From positions 2,046,001-2,110,000 of the forward strand of contig NZ_CP026102.1 in the NCBI RefSeq assembly GCF_002902945.1: 64,000 bases of DNA, read 5' to 3'. The position numbers were made by a program, and so were the translations under genes. The notes under the pieces are model-generated. The model searched no databases. It was not told the DNA's origin and saw only the letters and a program-made list of their open reading frames with translations. Numbering within the stretch: the first letter of the stretch is position 1; the number at the start of each line of letters is the position of its first letter. Below are positions 52,926-61,454 of the stretch, in pieces. The stretch comes from Paraburkholderia caribensis (lineage in GTDB: Bacteria; Pseudomonadota; Gammaproteobacteria; Burkholderiales; Burkholderiaceae).

Positions 52926-54229
52926 TGACGGAAACACTCGACCGCCGCGCGGATGCGCTGATCCGCAACTCGTACTACGAAGCCACCGTGTCGCGCCCGC
53001 TCACGGACGATCCAATGCTGCAAGGCTCCCTCGAAGCCGACGTCTGCGTGATCGGTGCCGGGTTCTCGGGCTTGTCGGTGGCGCTCGAATGCCGCGCGCG
53101 CGGGCTCTCGGTCGTCGTTCTCGATGCGCATCGCCCCGGCTGGGGTGCGTCGGGACGCAACGGCGGACAGGTGCTCGCCGGTTTTGCAAAAGACGAGATC
53201 GTCGAAAAGCAACTCGGCCTCGAAGGCGCGCGCGCTGCGTGGGCGTTGTCCGTCGATGCCGTCAAGCTGGTGCACGAGAGAATCGAGCGCTATGGAATCG
53301 AATGCGATTTCACCCCGGGCTTCATGACGGTCGCGACCAAAGCGAAACGTGTCCCCGATCTGCGTGCATGGATGGACGCGGCGACGAACCGCTGGGGTTA
53401 TCCGCATCTGTCGTGGGTCGATGCCGGCGACATGCGCGATCGCATCGCCTCGGAACGCTATCTGGCAGGCGTCCACGACGCGTTATCCGGACATCTGCAT
53501 CCGCTCAAGTATTGCCTCGGACTCGCCGATGCCGCGCGCCGCGAAGGCGCGCAACTCTTCGCGCAGTCGCCCGTGCTCGAAGTCGTGCGCGGCGCACGGC
53601 CTGTGGTACGCACCGCGACGGGCGAAGTGCGCTGCCGCTTCGTCGCCGCATGCGGCAACGCCACACTCGGCAATGTCTTGCCCACAGCGATCGCCGCACG
53701 CATCGCGCCCATTGCGTCGTACATTGTCGCGACGGAATCGCTCGGCAAATCACGCGCGGATGCATTGATCAGGAATCGGCCCGCCATCTGCGACAACAAC
53801 TTTTTTCTCGACTACTTTCGCGTGTCGGCGGATCATCGCGTGCTGTTCGGCGGACGCGCGAGTTCGACGGGCGCTTCGCCCGCGCAACTGACAGGCGATA
53901 TCCGCCAGCGCATGCTCGCCGTCTTTCCGCAACTCGCGGATACAAAAATCGAATTTGCGTGGGGCGGCTTCGTCGATATCACGCGCAATCGCGCGCCCGA
54001 TTTCGGCGCGATCGATCCGAACTACTTCTATGTGCAAGGCTTTTCGGGTCATGGCGTGGCGCTGACGGGCATTGCGGGGCGCGTCATTGCAAAGGCAATC
54101 TCGGGTGACACGGCCGCGCTCGATCTGTTCGGGCGCATCAGGCACGCGCGCTTTCCGGGCGGCCCGGCGCTGCGCGGACCGGCGCTGGAACTGGGGATGC
54201 TCTATCACCGGATACGCGAGCTGTTCTGA
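52925..54229 (+). CDS. puuB: FAD-dependent gamma-glutamylputrescine oxidase-like protein (copy 2)
   Basis: A 434-residue paralog of the preceding protein: VCVIGAGFSGLSVALECRAR, GASGRNGGQVLAGFAKDEI and YFYVQGFSGHGVALTGIAGR. The start ATG overlaps the previous stop by one base (TGATG). Many replaced residues in the middle domain suggest a different amine substrate. It ends the polyamine unit. Codon use here is of the normal GC-rich kind, unlike the first copy. Confidence 0.8.
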   Translation: MTETLDRRADALIRNSYYEATVSRPLTDDPMLQGSLEADVCVIGAGFSGLSVALECRARGLSVVVLDAHRPGWGASGRNGGQVLAGFAKDEIVEKQLGLEGARAAWALSVDAVKLVHERIERYGIECDFTPGFMTVATKAKRVPDLRAWMDAATNRWGYPHLSWVDAGDMRDRIASERYLAGVHDALSGHLHPLKYCLGLADAARREGAQLFAQSPVLEVVRGARPVVRTATGEVRCRFVAACGNATLGNVLPTAIAARIAPIASYIVATESLGKSRADALIRNRPAICDNNFFLDYFRVSADHRVLFGGRASSTGASPAQLTGDIRQRMLAVFPQLADTKIEFAWGGFVDITRNRAPDFGAIDPNYFYVQGFSGHGVALTGIAGRVIAKAISGDTAALDLFGRIRHARFPGGPALRGPALELGMLYHRIRELF

Positions 54230-54359
54230 ATCGCATTGCAACACGGCTTGCACATGACAGACCGGGTTCAGTAAAGGCAGAATGTGCACCTCACCCTCGA
54301 TGCGACACACCCGCATTCAAGGCTTACCGTAACCCACAACCCGTTACGACGAGGCGTCG

Positions 54360-55370
54360 ATGACTGCCGTACTCACTTCTGAAATCGCATCGAAATTCGC
54401 GGGCCTCGCGCTGGCTCACCTCACGCGCGAGTATCCGAACAAGCTCACGCATTCGCTGGCCGGGCCGCAGGACGTGCAAGGCCCGCGCGAACTTCATCCC
54501 ATCTTTTACGGCAGCTATGACTGGCACTCGTGCGTGCACGGCTACTGGTTGCTGTTGCATCTGGTCGAACGCTTTCCGGAGTTGCCGGAAGCGCCGCGCA
54601 TCGTCGCCGTCGTCGACGAGCATTTCACCGCGCAGAACATCGCAGGTGAGCGCGCCTATCTCGACCTGCCGCATAACCGCGGCTTCGAGCGCCCGTATGG
54701 TTGGGCGTGGCTGCTTGCGCTGTCGGGTCAGGTCGCATCGTTGAAACTGCCGCAAGCCGAGCGCTGGGCACAAACCATCGAGCCGCTGACAGCGGCTTTC
54801 GTCGAACGCTTCGAAGAATTTCTGCCAAAGGCGACGTATCCGCTGCGGGTCGGCACGCATTTCAACACTGCATTCGCGCTGGCGCTTACGCTCGACTTCG
54901 CGCATCGCACGCAGCGCGATTCGCTCGCGCGCCTCGTCGTCGATACGGCGAAAGGCTGGTACCTGAACGACGCCGGATGCCAGGCGTGGGAGCCGTCGGG
55001 CGACGAGTTCCTGTCGCCGTCGCTGATGGAAGCGGAGTTGATGCGCCGCGTGCTGCCGCCTGCTGAATTCGCCGGATGGTTCGAGCGCTTCCTGCCCGAT
55101 CTCGCGCAACGTCGACCCGCGACGCTGTTCGCCCCCGCCACCGTCACGGATCGCAGCGACGGCAAGATCGCGCATCTCGACGGGCTGAACCTGAGCCGCG
55201 CGTGGTGCCAGCGCTCGCTGGCGCGCGCGCTGTCGAACGACGATCCGCGCCGCGCCGCGCTCTTCGAAGCCGCCGAACTTCATCTCGAAACCGCGTTGCA
55301 ACACGTAGCGGGCGACTACATGGGCGAGCACTGGCTCGCCACGTTTGCTACGCTCGCGCTGGAGGCATAA
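54360..55370 (+). CDS. DUF2891 family protein
   Basis: A 336-residue soluble, helical protein. The family signature HPIFYGSYDWHSCVHGYWLL is present near residue 42, followed by RPYGWAWLLALSGQ and a second half with GWYLNDAGCQAWEPSGDEFL. DUF2891 proteins look like alpha/alpha-barrel glycan-acting enzymes; no activity is established to my knowledge. It lies 130 bases after the polyamine unit in the same direction and ends at a strong terminator. Confidence 0.8.
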   Translation: MTAVLTSEIASKFAGLALAHLTREYPNKLTHSLAGPQDVQGPRELHPIFYGSYDWHSCVHGYWLLLHLVERFPELPEAPRIVAVVDEHFTAQNIAGERAYLDLPHNRGFERPYGWAWLLALSGQVASLKLPQAERWAQTIEPLTAAFVERFEEFLPKATYPLRVGTHFNTAFALALTLDFAHRTQRDSLARLVVDTAKGWYLNDAGCQAWEPSGDEFLSPSLMEAELMRRVLPPAEFAGWFERFLPDLAQRRPATLFAPATVTDRSDGKIAHLDGLNLSRAWCQRSLARALSNDDPRRAALFEAAELHLETALQHVAGDYMGEHWLATFATLALEA

Positions 55371-55389
55371 CGCCCGTAGCGTCATAGAA

Positions 55390-55429
55390 AATGGCCAGTG
55401 TCTGTGAAGACACCGGCCATTGCTTTTTT
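55390..55429 (+). terminator. Rho-independent terminator
   Basis: AATGGCC-A-GTGTC (55390-55402) pairs with GACAC-C-GGCCATT (55409-55421) with one A/C mismatch around TGTGAA, followed by GCTTTTTTAA. It ends the DUF2891 transcript and may also serve the convergent MFS gene. Confidence 0.85.
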
Positions 55430-55456
55430 AATGCAGCAACAGACGCGTGTTGCCGA

Positions 55457-56905
55457 TCAGTGCGAGATCTCTTCGAGTGCAACGCCGCGCGTGCGCGGCC
55501 CCATCACGCCGATCACCAGCATCACGATCGCCATCGCGCCCGCGATGAACACGAACACGCCTGTCGATCCGAAGTACTTGAGTACTGACGCAATAAAGAA
55601 CGCCGTGAAAATCGCCGAGAAGCGGCTCCATGAATAGACGAAGCCCACTGCACGCGCACGGATGCTGGTCGGGAACAGCTCTGCCTGATAGGCGTGATAG
55701 CTGTACGACATGATATTGCTGCCCAGCGTCAGCCCGACGCCGAGACAGATCAGCAGCGCGGCCGCCGTCGTCTGACTGAACCACAGTCCGCACACGATGA
55801 TGAGCGCCGCCATCGCGACGATCACGCTCTTGCGTTCGTACTTGTCCGCAATGAAAAGCCCGATGATGGGACCCACGGGTGCCGCGAGCGCGATCACGCT
55901 CGAATAGGCAAGGCTCGTCGTCACGGTAATGCCCTGCTTGATCAGCAGCGTCGGCACCCAGTTCGCAAAGCCATAAAAGCCGACTGTCTGGAAGATGTTG
56001 AAGATGCTCAGCATCAGCGTGCGGCTGCGATAAGGCGGCACCCACATGTCGCCGAAGCGTCCGCTCGGCGGCACGGGAACGGGCGGCGCAGCCGGCGGCA
56101 GCGGTTTACCGTACTCGGCCTCGACCTTCGCTTCGAGCGCGCGCATCACGCGGTCCGCTTCATCGACGCGCCCTTGTTGCGCGAGCCAACGCGGGCTCTC
56201 GGGCAGATTGCGCCGAATCCACCAGACGAACAGCGCGCCGTGCGCGCCGATCAGCACGACCCAGCGCCAGCCATCGAGCCCGAGCGGCGCGCGCGGCACC
56301 AGCAGCCAGGCGAGAAACGCGACGACAGGCACGGCCATGAAGCCCACTGCCTGTTCGCACGCGAATGCGCGGCCGCGAATGTGCTTCGGGACCAGCTCCG
56401 AGATGTAGGTGCCAATCGTCACCAGTTCGACGCCGATTCCAAGGCCCGCCATGAAGCGCCAGAAGTTGAGCCCGGTGGCTGTTTCCTGAAACGCCATGAT
56501 GACGTTGGCGACCGTGTACCACAGCAGCGAATACGTGAAGATCGCGCGGCGGCCGAAGCGGTCCGCAAGAAAGCCGCACGCAATCGTGCCGATGAAGAGC
56601 CCGAGAAACAGCGTCGCGATGAAGCTCGCGATCCCCGTCGTGCCGAACAGGCCTTGCGTGGTCGATGTGAGGATGCCGCTCCTGACGATGCCGGGCGCGA
56701 CGTAGCCCGTATAGAGCAGATCGTAAAGCTCGAAGAAAAAGCCGAGACTCAGCATCACGACGAGCTTCCATACCGAGCGCGTCGCGGGCAAGCGGTCGAG
56801 CCGCGCGCTGATGGTGCCGGCGTCGACGGCGGAATGCGACGATGCGGGCGCACTCGTCTGCGTGGCCCCAGGCTGCGGGATGCCCGCCTGGTCTTGCGTT
56901 GTCAT
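55457..56905 (-). CDS. MFS transporter, sugar/organic acid type
   Basis: A 482-residue carrier. After a 45-residue cytoplasmic lead come twelve spans with the sugar-porter-type motifs GFLADRFGRRAIFTYSLLWY, GIGVELVTIGTYISELVPKH, the central WIRRNLPESPRWLAQQGRVD and the second-half FIADKYERKSV. The group includes metabolite:H+ symporters for aromatic or dicarboxylic acids. No catabolic gene is adjacent, so the substrate is open. Confidence 0.8.
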   Translation of the reverse strand: MTTQDQAGIPQPGATQTSAPASSHSAVDAGTISARLDRLPATRSVWKLVVMLSLGFFFELYDLLYTGYVAPGIVRSGILTSTTQGLFGTTGIASFIATLFLGLFIGTIACGFLADRFGRRAIFTYSLLWYTVANVIMAFQETATGLNFWRFMAGLGIGVELVTIGTYISELVPKHIRGRAFACEQAVGFMAVPVVAFLAWLLVPRAPLGLDGWRWVVLIGAHGALFVWWIRRNLPESPRWLAQQGRVDEADRVMRALEAKVEAEYGKPLPPAAPPVPVPPSGRFGDMWVPPYRSRTLMLSIFNIFQTVGFYGFANWVPTLLIKQGITVTTSLAYSSVIALAAPVGPIIGLFIADKYERKSVIVAMAALIIVCGLWFSQTTAAALLICLGVGLTLGSNIMSYSYHAYQAELFPTSIRARAVGFVYSWSRFSAIFTAFFIASVLKYFGSTGVFVFIAGAMAIVMLVIGVMGPRTRGVALEEISH

Positions 56906-56989
56906 TGTTCTGTCTCCTGTGTCGAAGGCCTGCCGCGACTTCGGGTGCAGGCCAGGCTCGCATTGTAGCCGCGCATCGGCAGGCAGGCG

Positions 56990-57250
56990 TCAGTTGCCTT
57001 CCTGCCGCATCACCACACCAGCATCGGCCCGCTGCAACAGACGCCAGTTACGCACCGGGAGATCGGTCAGGCGCAGGCGTTTGCCGAGCTTTGCATAGCG
57101 CGCGTGCAGTGCTTCCAGTGCCGCAATCGCCGAATGATCCGCACAATGCAGATGTCGGCAATCGAGCGTCACGTTGGCCGGCATCGCGATGCGGATCGAA
57201 CCGCATGAAAATGCGCGATCGATGCGAATCTCGCTCGCGTGCCGCGACGC
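56990..57250 (-). pseudogene. Remnant of a SulP transporter STAS domain
   Basis: Reading leftward the frame gives VTLDCRHLHCADHSAIAALE and then LHARYAKLGKRLRLTDLPVR, the C-terminal STAS domain of SulP sulfate/bicarbonate transporters (pattern VTLDxxxxxxxDHSAIxALxxL). The entire membrane part is absent, and the frame upstream (to 57346) is Cys/Arg-rich and not homologous. No start with a ribosome binding site is seen. Confidence 0.6.
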
Positions 57251-57496
57251 ACAGGCACGGCTGAACGGATTGCAGTGCACCCTTGCTGTGCATGACGGAC
57301 ATGCCGTGCAATGGACGCCGCAAGCCAGAAGGCGTGCGGCGGGCACAAAGGTGAACGGGGCGGAAAGATGACAGGCCCGTGGCGAGAAGCCCGAGCCAAG
57401 CAGCTGATGTGCGCGGCTCTCGCGCAGCGCACGCGATTTTACGTGGTCAGAGGCTCATGCGCGGCGGCGCACGGTAAAGCTAAAAGCAGGCGGTCT

Positions 57497-57766
57497 TTAG
57501 CGGTATTCGAAATCGTCTGCGGTAATCAACACATGCGTCGCGCCCTTCGCGAGCGCCTTGCGCTCGGCGACGGCGGCGATGCGGCGCTGGCCGTTGCCGA
57601 ACGCCTTTGTGAGGTGCGACTCGTCTGCTCCGCGCTCCAGCCAGAAGTGCTGCTCGAGCGCATCGCGCGTAATCGCGCAGCCTATCGCGCGCTTTTGCAC
57701 GACGATATCGAAAGTCACGGCCTGGCCGTTGGTCGAAAGGGCGAAGTTGCTTAAGGACTGTTCCAT
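57497..57766 (-). CDS. DUF1488 family protein
   Basis: An 89-residue soluble protein: NGQAVTFDIVVQKRAIGCAI, TRDALEQHFWLERGADES and a C-terminal ALAKGATHVLITADDFEYR. This is the DUF1488 pattern, common as a small single-domain protein in Burkholderia and of unknown role. GAGG is found before the ATG at 57766. It stands alone on the minus strand. Confidence 0.75.
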   Translation of the reverse strand: MEQSLSNFALSTNGQAVTFDIVVQKRAIGCAITRDALEQHFWLERGADESHLTKAFGNGQRRIAAVAERKALAKGATHVLITADDFEYR

Positions 57767-58213
57767 GTTCAGCCTCTCGTGAACTGCGATATACCTGTGT
57801 TTCGTGTTGCTTTCATGAAGCCGCCACCCCTATTCCCGCATACAAACTATCTCACTCCATTCCGCATCGATCAGTTCGGGCGAACCCTTGAAGCCTGCCG
57901 ATGCAAACGTTTGTACGGCCGGTGAGCGCGGCCTGCACAACAGTGCCGATAAAAAAACGTGCGACATGTTCGCATTTTGAAGGCCATCGTGCAGTCGACC
58001 TTGCTGTCAGACAGCCGCTTCGTCTCGCAGTTTCGCGTGCGCTTGCACGACGCGTATGGCAGCGTTTCCGTCTGACGAAAACTTTGCGCACGAGCGAATA
58101 AGCTTAACGCCTGCGCGCTTCGTCAAGCATACATCGCAATCGTTTGCGCCATATGTCACGTTGCATCTCATAGAGAATCCATGTGATCGCAGAACCTCGC
58201 GTGACGACTTACG
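57767..58213. other. Intergenic stretch without a supported gene
   Basis: About 450 bases, AT-richer than the rest (AAAAAAAC at 57950-57960 and around 58080-58200). Short frames are open on both strands but none has a recognisable product. It presumably carries the promoter of the DUF1488 gene on the left side; no clear regulatory repeat was noticed. Confidence 0.4.
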
Positions 58214-58768
58214 CTATGACTTTTCGAGGATCTCCTTGAGCCGGTCGACGGCTTCGTCCGACTCGGCCTGAATCTTCGCGCGCAGCAATGCCGCGTTCAG
58301 CAGCGCGAACCAGAGTGTCGGCGAACGGTACGTGAATGTGCGCTCGAACTGCGTGACGTCCTTGCCGTCTTTGCGGTTCGCCTCAGCCGTCAGCGCGTAG
58401 CTGACCGTGCCGGCTGGGCGGCCCTGGATCGTGCCGTCGATCGTCCATTTCTCCGGGCGTTTGCGTTCGACCACCGTCCACACGACCTCCCCGCGCCGCC
58501 CGGCGACGCGAAATTCTTCCGTGGTCCGCTCGCCGATACCGAGCGAATGATCCGTCGCGCCCGTCACGGAAAGCGAAGACGGATGCCACGCAGGCCAATG
58601 CGCGGGCGTCGTCACGTAGTCGAACACAGTCGAACTGTCCCGTTCGATCGGCATGACGGTGACGATGCGCGTCGACAGGTTGAATGCGCGCGGCAGCGGA
58701 ATGAACAGCACGCCGATCACGGCCGCCACGCAGGCCACCATGACGACTGCTCGCAGTAGCGCTTTCAT
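58214..58768 (-). CDS. Membrane-anchored SRPBCC family protein
   Basis: A 184-residue protein. An N-terminal hydrophobic helix (LLRAVVMVACVAAVIGVLFI) anchors it or serves as signal; the rest is a helix-grip SRPBCC fold (VTVMPIERDSSTVFDYVTTP, HWPAWHPSSLSV, then EEFRVAGRRGEVVWTVVERK). Such domains bind hydrophobic ligands. No partner gene is adjacent; the PPC-domain gene lies on the opposite strand 176 bases away. Confidence 0.75.
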   Translation of the reverse strand: MKALLRAVVMVACVAAVIGVLFIPLPRAFNLSTRIVTVMPIERDSSTVFDYVTTPAHWPAWHPSSLSVTGATDHSLGIGERTTEEFRVAGRRGEVVWTVVERKRPEKWTIDGTIQGRPAGTVSYALTAEANRKDGKDVTQFERTFTYRSPTLWFALLNAALLRAKIQAESDEAVDRLKEILEKS

Positions 58769-58944
58769 CGCAGTTCCCGCCGTACGGACGCGGTCCGAAT
58801 GATGAGGGTGTTGGCTTCGCAGCCGCGCACGGGATTGCGGCCTGTCCGCCGTTCTTACTGGTACTGTATGTTAGCGGCGTGACCGCGCCAATGAGGATCG
58901 ACGCGCGCCGCCGAGATGTCGCAACGACCCATGGAAGACCACTG

Positions 58945-59355
58945 ATGCAAGCTCATCCTCTTCGCCTGCGCCCCGGCCAGGATCTTCGCGACGCCCTGGA
59001 AGACACGGTGCGCCGGCTCGGCGCGACAGCCGCGTTCGTGGTTCAGGGTATCGGCAGCTTGAGCGTCGCGCAGTTGCGATACGCCGGAATCGACCGGCCG
59101 ACTGAACTGTGCGGCGACCTGGAAATCCTGACGCTCGCCGGTTCCGTTGCGCCAGACGGCGCGCATCTGCACATGTCGGTTTCCGACGCCGACGGGCGAG
59201 TGTTCGGCGGGCATGTGGCGCGCGGCTGCGTCGTACGAACTACCGTTGAAATTCTGCTCGCGTTGCTGCCCGATCATGCGTTCTCGCGCGAAGCCGATCC
59301 GCACACGGGTTTCATGGAGTTGTTCATCCGCGGCCGGCCACGCAGCGAGCCGTAG
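58945..59355 (+). CDS. PPC/DUF296 domain protein
   Basis: From the ATG at 58945 the product has 136 residues, the usual length of a free-standing PPC domain: LRPGQDLRDALEDTVRRLGA, TAAFVVQGIGSLSVAQLRYA, LEILTLAGSVAPDGAHLHMS, and VFGGHVARGCVVRTTVEILL. The H in HLHMS and in GGHVARG form the metal or ligand pocket of trimeric PPC proteins. An ATG at 58879 would add 22 unconserved residues. In bacteria the role is undetermined. Confidence 0.78.
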   Translation: MQAHPLRLRPGQDLRDALEDTVRRLGATAAFVVQGIGSLSVAQLRYAGIDRPTELCGDLEILTLAGSVAPDGAHLHMSVSDADGRVFGGHVARGCVVRTTVEILLALLPDHAFSREADPHTGFMELFIRGRPRSEP

Positions 59356-59535
59356 CGAGTCGTGGCGGCAGCGCCGCACCCGAAACGAACTCCGCCAGCG
59401 CAGCTGGAACGTTCTTCGCTTGTCTGTTCGACTGGCCGCCTTTCCCGCCATGTAGGAGCGTGCGCCGCAATGCCTTACACTTGTCGGGTCGGAAACACAT
59501 GGTCACTCATCAGTTGTTCAAGGAGGGAAACGTCC

Positions 59536-60432
59536 GTGGCAAATGAAAAAATGTTGGCGCAGATTTCTGATAAGGCGGGTTTCATCGCCGCGCTCGACCA
59601 GAGCGGCGGCTCCACGCCTGGCGCATTACGGCAGTATGGCATCGAAGACAACGCCTATAACGGCGACGCCGAAATGTTCAAACTGATCCACGAAATGCGC
59701 GTGCGTATCATCACCGCGCCCGCATTCTCGGGCGACAAGGTCATCGCGGCCATTCTCTTCGAAGCCACGATGGACGGGCAGGCGCAAGGCAAGCCGGTGC
59801 CTTCGTTTCTCTGGGAAGACCGCGGCGTCGTGCCGTTCCTCAAGGTCGACAAGGGACTCGAAGCGGAAAGCGACGGCGTGCGTCTGATGAAGCCGATCCC
59901 CGGACTCGACGCATTGCTCGCGCGCGCCGGCAAACTCTGCATCTTCGGCACCAAGATGCGCTCCGTCATCGAGCAGAACTCGCCTGCGGGTATTGCCGCC
60001 GTCGTCAAGCAACAATTCGAGTACGGTGCGCAGATCGACGCGGCTGGCCTCATGCCGATCCTCGAACCCGAGGTGTCGATCAAGACACCCGATAAAGCGG
60101 GCGCCGAGAAGACGCTGCGCGACGAGATCATCAAAGGCCTCGACGCACTGCCCGCCGACAAACAGGTGATGCTCAAGCTGACCATTCCCGACGTCGCCGA
60201 TTTCTACAAGCCGCTGATCGATCATCCACGGGTATTGCGCGTTGTGGCGCTATCGGGCGGTTATACGCGCACCGAAGCGTGCAAGCTGCTCGCAAAGAAT
60301 CACGGCATGATCGCGAGCTTTTCGCGCGCGCTCATCAATGACCTGAAAAAACAGATGAGCGACAGCGAATTCAACGCGAAGCTGGCTGAAGCCATCGACG
60401 AGATTTACGACGCTTCGGCCGTCAAGGTCTGA
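59536..60432 (+). CDS. fda: Class I fructose-bisphosphate aldolase
   Basis: A GTG start at 59536 with AAGGAGGG eight bases upstream gives 298 residues, the usual length of the bacterial class I enzyme. Visible landmarks are KAGFIAALDQSGGSTPGALR, the KPIPGLDALLARA region, MPILEPEVSIKTPDKAGAEK and LRVVALSGGYTRTEACKLL. The Schiff-base lysine lies in one of the conserved Lys positions (KLTIPD segment most likely). It cleaves fructose 1,6-bisphosphate in glycolysis/gluconeogenesis. It is a single gene ending in a strong hairpin. Confidence 0.88.
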   Translation: MANEKMLAQISDKAGFIAALDQSGGSTPGALRQYGIEDNAYNGDAEMFKLIHEMRVRIITAPAFSGDKVIAAILFEATMDGQAQGKPVPSFLWEDRGVVPFLKVDKGLEAESDGVRLMKPIPGLDALLARAGKLCIFGTKMRSVIEQNSPAGIAAVVKQQFEYGAQIDAAGLMPILEPEVSIKTPDKAGAEKTLRDEIIKGLDALPADKQVMLKLTIPDVADFYKPLIDHPRVLRVVALSGGYTRTEACKLLAKNHGMIASFSRALINDLKKQMSDSEFNAKLAEAIDEIYDASAVKV

Positions 60433-60444
60433 ATGGCATGTGCA

Positions 60445-60480
60445 GCGAAGCCGCGCATAGATGGGTATGCGCGGCTTCGC
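60445..60480 (+). terminator. 15-bp hairpin after the aldolase gene
   Basis: GCGAAGCCGCGCATA (60445-60459) pairs perfectly with TATGCGCGGCTTCGC (60466-60480) around GATGGG, 13 bases after the aldolase stop. There is no T-run; it may terminate in both directions between the convergent aldolase and PRC-barrel genes. Confidence 0.65.
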
Positions 60481-60513
60481 ATTAGCGCGCATGGCAAGCC
60501 TTAACGCCTCGCT

Positions 60514-60981
60514 TCAATGCGCGGTTGGCGGCACGTCGGGGTCGACGTAGTCGCGGCGCGAGTTCCAGTATGGGTCGCGGTTGTAATACGTATGCAGCGA
60601 TTCGCCCCATGTGGGATCGGCCATGCTCGGCCAGTGATCCTTGTCGAAGCCCGGTTCGTCTTTCAGCATCTGCGCGCTGATATCGACGTGAAAGCACTTC
60701 TGATCGGTGTCGAGCGTCAGGGCGCTCCACGGAATGGCGTGCAGCGTGGCGCCCATGCCGAGAAAGCCACCTTCGGACAGCACGGCATACGCAATGCGTC
60801 CGCTGCGCACGTCGAGCATGATGTCGGAAATCTTGCCGACATGTTCTCCATCTGACGAATACACCTTCGTTCCGTCGAGCGTCGAGGCTGCCATCACCTC
60901 CGGTCCCGGACCTTCGCCGACGCCGCCGCCGACAATATCGGCACCACCTGTTCTGCGCGTTTGCGGATTGATCGAGCCCAT
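60514..60981 (-). CDS. PRC-barrel domain protein
   Basis: A 155-residue cytoplasmic protein. AGGAGGC sits six bases before the ATG at 60981. After a Gly-rich lead, the PRC-barrel reads MAASTLDGTKVYSSDGEHVG, KISDIMLDVRSGRIAYAVLS, EGGFLGMGATLHAIPWSAL; a C-terminal extension ends with YYNRDPYWNSRRDYVDPD. Often found among general stress proteins in proteobacteria; role unknown. It shares the FLGMG turn with the exported PRC-barrel protein at 33014. Confidence 0.8.
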   Translation of the reverse strand: MGSINPQTRRTGGADIVGGGVGEGPGPEVMAASTLDGTKVYSSDGEHVGKISDIMLDVRSGRIAYAVLSEGGFLGMGATLHAIPWSALTLDTDQKCFHVDISAQMLKDEPGFDKDHWPSMADPTWGESLHTYYNRDPYWNSRRDYVDPDVPPTAH

Positions 60982-61249
60982 ATTTGCCTCCTATGAAAGT
61001 GAGCGCATGAAGGCGCGCAATAGGCGTTCCTGCATCTGACAAGGAAAGCGGCGGATGGAGTCGATTGAAAACTTTACCTGGTTGAACCAGCCGCAGGTCA
61101 TATTTCCCGACAGCGATATCCGGTGCGACAGCCTGCCGCACCGCTGCTACGCAGAAAAAGCAGTCAACTGCTTCTTATGCCAATGCCCTCGCCCGCCTAC
61201 GATAGACCCGTGAAAACGCGTGACTTACGCAACTGGCGGGAGAACTGAA

Positions 61250-61438
61250 ATGGGCTTGCTGAACATGATGCGCATGGTGCTGTGGAGTTTCTTCGGCGTG
61301 CGGCGTGGCGCTGCGCACGAAGCCGATCTTGCTACCGTCAAGCTGCCGTTGCTGCCCGTGATGGCCGTCGTGCTCGCGCTGTGCTTCGGCGGGCTTCTCT
61401 TTGCGTTCGCCCGAATCGCCGTCACGATCGCGCATTGA
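61250..61438 (+). CDS. DUF2970 family small membrane protein (62 aa)
   Basis: The ATG at 61250 follows GGGAGAA. The 62-residue product begins with LLNMMRMVLWSFFGVRRGAA, the DUF2970 hallmark, and has one transmembrane segment (LLPVMAVVLALCFGGLLFAF) near the C-terminus. Function unknown; it is widespread in beta-proteobacteria. It converges with the MocR-type gene 16 bases away. Confidence 0.82.
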   Translation: MGLLNMMRMVLWSFFGVRRGAAHEADLATVKLPLLPVMAVVLALCFGGLLFAFARIAVTIAH

Positions 61439-61454
61439 CGCTCGCGCTGTCCGC

